The notes under the pieces were generated by a model that saw only the letters and a program-made list of their open reading frames with translations, was not told the origin of the DNA and searched no databases. DNA of 6,143 nucleotides from contig JAEXTE010000428.1 in NCBI GenBank assembly GCA_023453655.1, positions 1 to 6,143 on the forward strand, given 5' to 3'. Shown here piece after piece: positions 1 through 5,710 of the stretch; position 1 is the first letter of the stretch, and every line of letters starts with the position of its first letter. The DNA is from Pseudomonadota bacterium (GTDB taxonomy: Bacteria > Pseudomonadota > Gammaproteobacteria > Xanthomonadales > Xanthomonadaceae). A program made the position numbers and the translations under genes.

Positions 1-3000
1 GTCTACGCGCTGTCGCTGGCGGTGCACTGCACGTCGTGGACGTTCTACGGCACGGTCACCCAGGCCGCGCGCTACGGCTGGCCGCTGCCGCCGACCTTCG
101 TCGGCGCGATCGCGTTCTACGCGCTGGCGGTGTTCTTCCTGATCCGGCTGGTGCGGCTGGCGCGCGAGACCAACGCCACCTCGCTGGCGGACCTGATCGC
201 CACGCGACTGGGCAAGGATCCGTGGCTGGCGGCGACCGTCACCCTGGTGGCGGCGCTGGGGGTGATTCCCTACATCGCACTGCAGCTGCAGGCGATCACC
301 CAGAGCTTCGCCACCCTGACCGGCGGCGCGGAAGCCGCGGCGGGACAGGTGCCGGCGCCATGGCGCGACGGTTCGCTGTACGTGGCCCTGGCGATGGCGC
401 TGTTCGCGATGCTGTTCGGCACGCGCCGCGCCAGCGCCACCGAGCACAACCGCGGCCTGGTGCTGGCGATCGCCTTCGAGTCGGTTTTCAAGCTGCTGGC
501 GATGCTGGCGCTGGGCGTCTTCGTGTGGCTGGGACTGGACGGACTGCGTGGCGGCACGGCGCCGGCGCCGGTTGCGCCATCGGCCGGCGGTTTCGTGCCG
601 CTGGTGCTGCTGGGGGCGCTGGCGATGTTCGTCATGCCGCACCAGTTCCACGTCGGCGTGGTGGAGTGCCGCGACGACCGCCATGTACGCACCGCGCGCT
701 GGTTGTTCCCGCTGTACCTGCTGCTGATCGCGATTCCCGCGCTGCCGCTGGCGCGCGCCCGCGCGCGCCGGCGCGGCGCCACCCTGGCGGCGGGCAACGA
801 CGGCATCGCGCTGCTGGTGTTCCTGGGCGGGCTGAGCGCCGCCACCGGCATGGTGATCGTGGCGACGCTGACGCTGAGCCTGATGATCGGCAACCACTGG
901 TTCGCGCCGGGGCTGCTGCGCGGTGCCTGGTCGCGCGGGCAGGGCGACGATCACCGTGGCGGCCTGCTGCTGCTGCGTCGCGCCGGCATCGTGGCGATCA
1001 TGCTGCTCGGCTGGGCCTATGCGCGGCGCGTGGGCGGCAACGAGGCGCTGGCCGACGTGGGCGCGGTCTCGTTCTCGGCGCTCGCCACCTTGGCGCCGGC
1101 GTTGGCCTTCGCCGTGTGGCGCCCGCAGACGCCGGCGCGCGCGGCGGTCTTCGGCGTGCTGGCGGGGTTCGCCGCCTGGGCCTGGGTGATGCTGCCGCCG
1201 ATGGTCGCGCCCGCGCAGGCGTTCCTGCACGACGGCCCGTTCGGGCAGGCCTGGCTGGCGCCCGAATCGCTGTTCGGCCTGACCGGCTGGAGCCGGCTGG
1301 GACGGGCGGTGGGCGTGAGCCTGTTCATCGGCACGCTGACCACCGCGCTGCTGGCGGGCATGGGCAGCGCGCCGCACCGCAGCGAGGCCCGCGGTTCGGA
1401 CCGGCGGACCCTGCGCAACGCCGGCCGCCGCTTCCTGCCCGCGCAGCGGGTGGACGAACTACTGCGCGGCGCGCCGCCAAGCGGACCGGTGCCGGCGGCG
1501 ATCGAATCGGCTCTGGAGCGCGAGCTGGCGGCGGTGCTCGGCAGCGCCTCGGCGCGCCTGCTGCTCGACGCCGCGCGCCGCGAGGCCGGGCCGGACCTCG
1601 ACACCGTCGCCGCCATCGTCGGCGAGGCCTCGCAGGACCTGCGCTTCAACCAGCGCCTGCTCGAGGCCGCGCTGGAGAACATGAGCCAGGGCATCAGCGT
1701 GGTCGACAGCGAACTGCGCCTGGTGGCATGGAATCGCCGCTACGCCGAACGCTTCGACTATCCGCCGCAGATGCTGCGCGTCGGCGTGCCGGTCGAACGG
1801 CTGGTGCGGCACAACCTCGCCAGCGGCCTGCTGGGGCCGCTGGACATCGAACGCGAAGTCGAGCGGCGCCTGGCGCACATGCGCGCCGGCACGCCCTACG
1901 TGGCCGAGCGCCGCTTCCCCGACGGCGCCGTGATCGAGATCCGCGGCAACCCGATGCCCAACGGCGGCTTCGTGGCGACGTTCACCGACGTCACCGCCTT
2001 CCGCGTCGCCGAGGCCGGGCTCAAGCGCGCCAACGAGACCCTGGAGCAGCGCGTGGCCGAGCGCACCGCCAGCCTCGACCAGGCGCGGCGCGAGGCCGAA
2101 CGCGCCAATGACGCCAAGAGCCGCTTCCTGGCCGCGGTCGGCCACGACCTGCTGCAGCCGCTGCACGCGGCGCAGCTGTTCACCGAATCGCTGGCCAAAC
2201 AGCTCGACCCGGGGCACCGCCCCGCGCTGGGCCAGCTGCAGGGCGCGCTGGATTCCACCACCGACCTGCTCACCGGCCTGTTCGACATGTCGCGGCTGGA
2301 GGCCGGTGGACTGGTGCCGCAGCCGCGCGATTTTCCGCTGGCCGAAGTGCTCGAACCGCTGGCCTCGGAGTTCCGCGCACTCGCGGAGGCCAGCGGCCTG
2401 CGGTTCCGCCACGTGCCCAGCAGCGCCTGGGTGCATGGCGATCCGCAGCTGCTGCGGCGGGTGCTGCAGAACTTCCTGGCCAACGCGGTGCGCTACACGC
2501 GTCATGGCGGCGTGCTGCTCGGCGTGCGCCGCGACGGCGATGGGCTACGCATCGAGGTGCATGACACAGGGCCCGGCATCGCGCCCTCGCAGCAGCAGTT
2601 GATCTTCGAGGAGTTCCGCCGCGGCGAGGGCGTGGCGGGGCAGGGCCTGGGACTGGGCCTGGCGATCGCCGACCGCATCGCGCGCCTGATGCAGGCGCCA
2701 CTGCGGCTGCGCAGCCGCCTCGGCGCCGGCACGGTGTTCTCGCTGCGCCTGCCTGTCGCGCGGGCCGCGCCGCGCCCCGAGGCCGAACTGCCGCGCGCTG
2801 GCCTGGCCGGCACGCGCATCCTGATCGTCGACAACGATCCGATGGCGCTGTCCTCGCTGCGCGGCCTGCTGCAGGGATGGGGCTGCGTGGTGGACGCGGC
2901 CGCCGACGGCGCCGGCGCCGAGGCGCTGCTGCAGGCGCGGCCCGCGGCGCTGTGGCTGTTCGACTACCACCTCGACGATGGCGATACCGGCATCGACCTG

Positions 3001-3177
3001 TACCAGCGCCTGTCGGCGCGGTTCGGTGTGCGCCCGACCCTGGTGCTGAGCGCCGACGACAGCGGCGAGGTGCGCCGCCGCGCGCTGGAGCACGGCCTGT
3101 CGCTGCTGCAGAAGCCGGTGCGGCCGCTGGCGCTCAAGTCCACGCTCGACCGCCTGCGCACGATGCGCCAGGACTGA
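1..3177 (+). CDS. SLC5/SSS-domain hybrid sensor histidine kinase with receiver (CrbS/MxtR-like), 5' partial
   Basis: Membrane-bound hybrid kinase that probably senses a solute or transport state and starts a phosphorelay. The frame is open from base 1, so the true start lies outside the window, by some 40-60 residues judging from relatives I remember. Residues here are counted from the in-frame GTG at 22. Residues 1-446 form about eleven hydrophobic helices and carry CTSWTFYG (3-10) and SAATGMVIV (272-280), typical of symporter-fused kinases. Residues 455-540 are a soluble linker at the position of a STAC domain. A PAS_7-like domain follows (545-660), then a coiled coil (661-700). In the kinase core, GHDLLQPLHAAQLF holds phospho-acceptor His708; the N box has N817 and N821; the G boxes are DTGPGIAP (848-855) and GQGLGLGL (873-880). 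The receiver (932-1048) has D937, D939, phospho-acceptor D981, S1010 and K1031, so both phosphorylation sites are present. CrbS/MxtR proteins with this order control acetate metabolism through a LuxR-type regulator; no such partner is in the window, so that role is inferred. Residues 241-262 look shortened. Confidence 0.93.
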   Translation, partial: VYALSLAVHCTSWTFYGTVTQAARYGWPLPPTFVGAIAFYALAVFFLIRLVRLARETNATSLADLIATRLGKDPWLAATVTLVAALGVIPYIALQLQAITQSFATLTGGAEAAAGQVPAPWRDGSLYVALAMALFAMLFGTRRASATEHNRGLVLAIAFESVFKLLAMLALGVFVWLGLDGLRGGTAPAPVAPSAGGFVPLVLLGALAMFVMPHQFHVGVVECRDDRHVRTARWLFPLYLLLIAIPALPLARARARRRGATLAAGNDGIALLVFLGGLSAATGMVIVATLTLSLMIGNHWFAPGLLRGAWSRGQGDDHRGGLLLLRRAGIVAIMLLGWAYARRVGGNEALADVGAVSFSALATLAPALAFAVWRPQTPARAAVFGVLAGFAAWAWVMLPPMVAPAQAFLHDGPFGQAWLAPESLFGLTGWSRLGRAVGVSLFIGTLTTALLAGMGSAPHRSEARGSDRRTLRNAGRRFLPAQRVDELLRGAPPSGPVPAAIESALERELAAVLGSASARLLLDAARREAGPDLDTVAAIVGEASQDLRFNQRLLEAALENMSQGISVVDSELRLVAWNRRYAERFDYPPQMLRVGVPVERLVRHNLASGLLGPLDIEREVERRLAHMRAGTPYVAERRFPDGAVIEIRGNPMPNGGFVATFTDVTAFRVAEAGLKRANETLEQRVAERTASLDQARREAERANDAKSRFLAAVGHDLLQPLHAAQLFTESLAKQLDPGHRPALGQLQGALDSTTDLLTGLFDMSRLEAGGLVPQPRDFPLAEVLEPLASEFRALAEASGLRFRHVPSSAWVHGDPQLLRRVLQNFLANAVRYTRHGGVLLGVRRDGDGLRIEVHDTGPGIAPSQQQLIFEEFRRGEGVAGQGLGLGLAIADRIARLMQAPLRLRSRLGAGTVFSLRLPVARAAPRPEAELPRAGLAGTRILIVDNDPMALSSLRGLLQGWGCVVDAAADGAGAEALLQARPAALWLFDYHLDDGDTGIDLYQRLSARFGVRPTLVLSADDSGEVRRRALEHGLSLLQKPVRPLALKSTLDRLRTMRQD

Positions 3178-3190
3178 TCGGGCCGCGCGC

Positions 3191-3196
3191 TACACT
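3191..3196 (+). promoter_or_regulatory. Possible -10 box (TACACT) before the deacetylase gene
   Basis: TACACT sits in the 48-base gap after the kinase stop, about 30 bases before the deacetylase start. It matches TATAAT at four of six positions. It resembles the GCTAC-NN-T element before the Nudix gene. No convincing -35 box lies 16-18 bases upstream, where the kinase is still coding. Transcription from it would leave a short leader containing the ribosome binding site. Read-through from the kinase gene is equally possible. Confidence 0.3.
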
Positions 3197-3213
3197 CGCG
3201 CCTGCTTACGCGC

Positions 3214-3219
3214 AAGGGG
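3214..3219 (+). promoter_or_regulatory. Ribosome binding site of the deacetylase gene
   Basis: AAGGGG lies six bases before the ATG at 3226. This favours that start over the in-frame ATG at 3250, which would also remove the positively charged front end of the signal peptide. Confidence 0.65.
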
Positions 3220-3225
3220 TGCGGG

Positions 3226-4221
3226 ATGGCGGGATGCTGGCGCGACCGGATGCTGGCCGGGCTGTTGCTGGGGCTGGCGTGCATCATCCCGGCGCGCGCG
3301 CAGGCGCCGCCGGAGCAGTCCGCGCGCCGCATCGCGATCACCATCGACGACCTGCCCTGGGTTTCGTTCGAGGGGCTCGACGAGGCGCAGCTCGAGGCGC
3401 GCCACCGGCGGCTGATGGCCGCACTGGACGCCGCCGCCGTGCCGGTCGCCGGCTTCGTCAACGGCGACAAGCTCGAATCCGGAGGACGGGTGCTGCCGGA
3501 GCGGTTGCGCATGCTGGTCGACTGGCTCGATCGCGGCCACGAGCTGGGCAACCACACCTACGGCCATGTCGACCTGCACGCGGTCGGCCTCGAGGCCTAC
3601 CGGCAGGCGATCCTGGACGGCGAACGCGAACTGCGGCCACTGCTCGCCGAAACCGGCACGGCGCCGCGCTGGTTCCGCCACCCCTACCTGCGCGCCGGGC
3701 GCAGCGCGGACGATCGCGCGGCGCTGCAGGCCTTCCTCGATGCGCATGGCTACCGCGTCGCCCCGGTCACCATCGACAACAGCGACTGGATCTGGGCGCT
3801 CGCCTATCGCAGGATCCTGGATGCCGCGCCCGAACCGGGCCGCGAGGACACGCTGGCGCGGCTGCGCGAGGCCTACGTGCCCTACATGCTGGCCAAGGTC
3901 GAGTACTACGAGCGGCAGTCGCGCGCGCTGCTGGGGCGTGAGATCGCGCAGGTCTGGCTGCTCCATGCCAACGAACTCAACGCCGAGGCCGTCCCCGCGC
4001 TGGTGGCCGGCGTGCAGGCGCGCGGCTATCGCGTGGTCGCGCTGGAAGAGGTGATGCAGGACCCGGCCTACGCGCGCGGCGCGGAAGGCTACGACGGACG
4101 CTCCGGCCCCAGCTGGCTGCACCGCTGGGCGATCGGCGAGGGGAAGGGGCGGGAGTTCTTCGCCGGCGAACCGGAAACGCCGGCCTGGGTGCTGGCGCTG
4201 GCGGGCGTGGAGGCCGAATAG
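3226..4221 (+). CDS. Secreted polysaccharide deacetylase (NodB-homology, carbohydrate esterase 4)
   Basis: Predicted metal-dependent deacetylase removing acetyl groups from an N- or O-acetylated glycan in the periplasm or outside the cell; the substrate (peptidoglycan, exopolysaccharide or chitin-like) cannot be told from sequence. The 331-residue product starts with a signal peptide: charged WRDR, hydrophobic core LAGLLLGLACII, and a likely signal peptidase I cut after ARA at residue 25. All five NodB motifs are visible. TIDD has the catalytic base and metal aspartates D41 and D42. HTYGH gives metal ligands H110 and H114. RHPY is at 151-154, DNSDW at 184-188, and LLH ends with catalytic H247. 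The part from about 275 onward, including SWLHRWA (296-302) and GEPETP (314-319), extends beyond the minimal NodB fold and seems typical of a longer proteobacterial subfamily. The gene follows the kinase by 48 bases with its own good ribosome binding site. A functional link to the kinase is not shown by anything but position. Confidence 0.9.
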   Translation: MAGCWRDRMLAGLLLGLACIIPARAQAPPEQSARRIAITIDDLPWVSFEGLDEAQLEARHRRLMAALDAAAVPVAGFVNGDKLESGGRVLPERLRMLVDWLDRGHELGNHTYGHVDLHAVGLEAYRQAILDGERELRPLLAETGTAPRWFRHPYLRAGRSADDRAALQAFLDAHGYRVAPVTIDNSDWIWALAYRRILDAAPEPGREDTLARLREAYVPYMLAKVEYYERQSRALLGREIAQVWLLHANELNAEAVPALVAGVQARGYRVVALEEVMQDPAYARGAEGYDGRSGPSWLHRWAIGEGKGREFFAGEPETPAWVLALAGVEAE

Positions 4222-4224
4222 CGG

Positions 4225-4254
4225 TCGACCGGCGCGGCCGCGCACCGCTACCAT
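4225..4254 (+). promoter_or_regulatory. Candidate promoter of the Nudix gene
   Basis: TCGACC (4225-4230, four of six matches to TTGACA) and TACCAT (4249-4254, four of six matches to TATAAT) are separated by 18 bases, just after the deacetylase stop. The predicted transcript would begin near 4261. The ATG at 4253 lies inside the -10 box, so it could not be the start codon of this transcript; this supports the ATG at 4283 instead. Confidence 0.4.
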
Positions 4255-4282
4255 GCGCCGCCCGCCGCTGCATGGACCGCAC

Positions 4283-4771
4283 ATGCCCTATACACCGATC
4301 GCCGCCACGCTCGGCTACGTCCTCTCGCCCGATCGTCGCCGCGTGCTGATGGTCCACCGCAACGCGCGCCCGGGCGACCAGCACCTGGGCAAGTACAACG
4401 GGCTGGGCGGCAAGCTCGAACCCGACGAAGACATCGTGGCCGGCATGCGCCGCGAGATCCGCGAGGAGGCCGGCATCGAGTGCGACGAGCTGCAGCTGCG
4501 CGGCACCATCAGCTGGCCGGGTTTCGGCAAGCACGGCGAGGACTGGCTGGGCTTCCTGTTCGTGGTGACGCGCTGGTCGGGCGAACCCTACACCTCCAAT
4601 CCGGAAGGCACGCTGGAGTGGGTGGAGGTTGAACGCATCCTCGAGCTGCCGCTGTGGGAGGGCGACCGGCAGTTCCTGCCGCTGGTGTTCGATGGCGACC
4701 CGCGCGCCTTCCACGGCGTCATGCCGTATCGCGACGGCCGGATGGTGTCCTGGGATTACTCGCGGATCTGA
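4283..4771 (+). CDS. Nudix hydrolase, MutT/MTH1-like (probable oxidised-nucleotide diphosphatase)
   Basis: Cytoplasmic Nudix pyrophosphohydrolase of 162 residues, likely cleaving a damaged or non-canonical nucleoside triphosphate to the monophosphate (8-oxo-dGTP-type housecleaning). The Nudix box is perfect from G43 to I65: G-x5-E49-x7-R57-E58-I59-x-E61-E62-x-G64-I65. From memory, the protein resembles human MTH1 more than E. coli MutT. GKYNGLGGK (37-44 region) matches GKWNGFGGK of MTH1, including the base-contacting Asn (N39). The tail WEGDRQFLP (125-133) plus FHG (143-145) and the WDYS ending match the WPDD-to-LDY part of MTH1. The first of the two MTH1 base-recognition aspartates appears to be Gly127 here, while D128 keeps the second, so substrate preference may differ. 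An ATG at 4253 would add ten residues (MRRPPLHGPH) but has no ribosome binding site and overlaps a -10-like box. The site before 4283 is also weak, so translation may be near-leaderless. The 3' end overlaps the converging membrane-protein gene. Confidence 0.88.
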   Translation: MPYTPIAATLGYVLSPDRRRVLMVHRNARPGDQHLGKYNGLGGKLEPDEDIVAGMRREIREEAGIECDELQLRGTISWPGFGKHGEDWLGFLFVVTRWSGEPYTSNPEGTLEWVEVERILELPLWEGDRQFLPLVFDGDPRAFHGVMPYRDGRMVSWDYSRI

Positions 4772-5249
4772 GGCGCCGCGCGGCTCGGCGCACCTGCCGT
4801 CCGCGCCACGCGCGCAACGTGGCCGCCGCCAGGCACCACGCCAGCACGCCATAGGAACAGACGGCCAGTGCGAGGCTGAGCGCCAGCCAGATGGCGCCGC
4901 GGCCGCCGGCGAAGTTGAGCTCGGGATTGCCGGCCAGCAGCAGCGAAACCGGCATCCACGCCAAACCCAGGACCAGCACCGCGACCGCCACACCGCGCGC
5001 CAGGCTGCCATGGCGGGCGATGAGCGCCGCCGCGGCCGCAGGCGCGCAGAGGGCCAGCGCCGCCAGCCCGTTGCCCAGGGGCAGTCCGCCAGGCAGCGCG
5101 GCTTCCAGCCAGTCCGCACCGGAAAACAGCGCCACCAGGGTCGCCAGCGCAGCGGCGAGCAGCAGCGCCGCGGCAATGTGCGCGGCCGCGTCGGCGCGCG
5201 CATGTGCGGCCGCCGTCGCGGCTCGCGAAGTGCCCGCCCGCGGCCTCAA
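4719..5249 (-). CDS. Unrecognised four-helix membrane protein, TTG start coupled to the VOC gene
   Basis: I do not recognise this 176-residue protein. From the TTG at 5249 it reads MRPRAGTSRA, then an Ala-rich stretch, then four hydrophobic segments at about 22-42, 60-78, 86-106 and 117-143, and a basic, Arg-rich tail (145-176) that should face the cytoplasm. A loop NPELNFAGGRGAIW (108-121) before the last helix is the most distinctive part. Reality of the gene is supported by clear helix-loop periodicity and G/C-ending codons. It also lies head to tail with the VOC gene: its TTG shares bases with the VOC stop in a TTGA overlap. No in-frame ATG lies between the VOC stop and the first helix. 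A weak GGAG lies at 5262-5265. The frame is open further upstream, but there it antisenses nothing and only shadows the VOC gene. The last 53 bases overlap the Nudix gene on the other strand. Function unknown; the exact start is uncertain. Confidence 0.6.
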   Translation of the reverse strand: MRPRAGTSRAATAAAHARADAAAHIAAALLLAAALATLVALFSGADWLEAALPGGLPLGNGLAALALCAPAAAAALIARHGSLARGVAVAVLVLGLAWMPVSLLLAGNPELNFAGGRGAIWLALSLALAVCSYGVLAWCLAAATLRAWRGRQVRRAARRLRSASNPRTPSGRRDTA

Positions 5250-5605
5250 GCCGCCGGCTCGCTCCACACGGCGAACTCGCTGCCGCCGGGCGCGAGGAAA
5301 TGGAAGCGCCGGCCGCCGGGGAACTCGAAGATCGGCTTGATCACCTCGCCGCCGGCCTCCACCACGCCGGCCAGCGTCTGCTCGAGCGCATTGCTGTAGA
5401 GCACGACCAGGGCACTGCCTGCCTCGCTGCGCGCGGCCAGGGAGGAGGCGTAGAAGCCGCCGTCCAGGCCGGCGCCCTCGATGGCCAGGTACTCCGGCCC
5501 GTACTCGACGAAGCGCCAGCCGAAGGCCTGTTCGAAGAAGCGCCGCGTCGCGGCGAGGTCGCGCGAGGGCAGTTCGACGTAGTTGATGGTCCCGTGTCCG
5601 GGCAT
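5246..5605 (-). CDS. VOC superfamily (glyoxalase/bleomycin-resistance fold) protein
   Basis: Small cytoplasmic protein of 119 residues, one VOC module made of two beta-alpha-beta-beta-beta halves, expected to dimerise to form its active sites. INYVELPSRDLAATRRFFEQAFGW is the first-half signature (7-30), and the second half ends in FHFLAPGGSEFAVW (101-114). Likely metal or active-site positions are E11 in the first strand, H102 and E110 near the end. The first-strand position, often His in glyoxalase I, is Glu here. No substrate can be named: the superfamily includes glyoxalases, dioxygenases, epimerases and antibiotic-binding proteins, and small stand-alone members like this one are mostly uncharacterised. 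The start is firm: GGGAGG (5611-5616) sits five bases ahead of the ATG. The gene follows the efflux-adaptor gene by 105 bases and its stop overlaps the TTG start of the membrane protein, so these two are probably made together. Confidence 0.88.
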   Translation of the reverse strand: MPGHGTINYVELPSRDLAATRRFFEQAFGWRFVEYGPEYLAIEGAGLDGGFYASSLAARSEAGSALVVLYSNALEQTLAGVVEAGGEVIKPIFEFPGGRRFHFLAPGGSEFAVWSEPAA

Positions 5606-5610
5606 GGTGT

Positions 5611-5616
5611 CCTCCC
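5611..5616 (-). promoter_or_regulatory. Ribosome binding site of the VOC gene
   Basis: GGGAGG on the minus strand, five bases before the ATG at 5605. It is the strongest Shine-Dalgarno sequence in the window. Confidence 0.75.
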
Positions 5617-5637
5617 GCTACGCGTGCGTTTCGCGAT

Positions 5638-5653
5638 GGCGCCGAGCGGCGCC
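5638..5653 (-). repeat. Perfect 6-bp inverted repeat in the VOC leader
   Basis: GGCGCC, four bases, then GGCGCC. This can fold into an all-GC 6-bp stem with a four-base loop about 33 bases before the VOC start. No T-run follows, so it does not look like an intrinsic terminator for the adaptor gene. Because GGCGCC is itself palindromic and common in such GC-rich DNA, chance is a real possibility. Confidence 0.4.
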
Positions 5654-5665
5654 CGGCGCGCGGCG

Positions 5666-5671
5666 ATGATG
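5666..5671 (-). promoter_or_regulatory. Weak -10 candidate (CATCAT) for the VOC gene
   Basis: CATCAT, four of six matches to TATAAT, lies in the gap between the adaptor stop and the VOC start. A transcript from here would begin near 5659 and carry the short hairpin and the ribosome binding site in its leader. I find no -35 box at proper spacing. Co-transcription with the adaptor gene is an alternative. Confidence 0.22.
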
Positions 5672-5710
5672 CCACAGCGCTACGTCCAGGGCCGGAGCCG
5701 CGCCGTGCGG

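Noticed and set aside
36..2111. A 691-residue plus-strand frame inside the kinase gene
   Set aside because: It is an Arg/Ala/Gly-rich shadow of the kinase frame with no recognisable domains; the kinase frame has clear motifs throughout.
1459..2505. A 348-residue antisense frame across the kinase PAS and histidine kinase regions
   Set aside because: Composition (His, Gln, Arg, Gly rich) is that of antisense frames in GC-rich genes, and it lacks any fold-like pattern.
2877..3941. A plus-strand frame spanning the kinase end and most of the deacetylase
   Set aside because: It would conflict with two well-supported genes and reads as Arg/Ala/Pro low-complexity sequence.
3190..4284. A 364-residue antisense frame opposite the deacetylase
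   Set aside because: It has no motifs and is fully explained as the mirror of a gene with complete catalytic residues.
3977..5203. A 408-residue minus-strand frame starting with an ATG just inside the membrane-protein gene
   Set aside because: Its start region reads Arg/Pro/Trp-rich in place of the clear helices in the neighbouring frame, and it runs deep into the Nudix and deacetylase genes.
5250..5675. Upstream extension of the membrane-protein frame to an ATG at 5675
   Set aside because: This part overlaps the well-supported VOC gene and is basic, low-complexity sequence; real membrane-protein character begins only after the VOC stop.
5690..5710. Possible terminator after the adaptor stop
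   Set aside because: There are short GC inverted fragments but no stable stem followed by a T-run on the minus strand.
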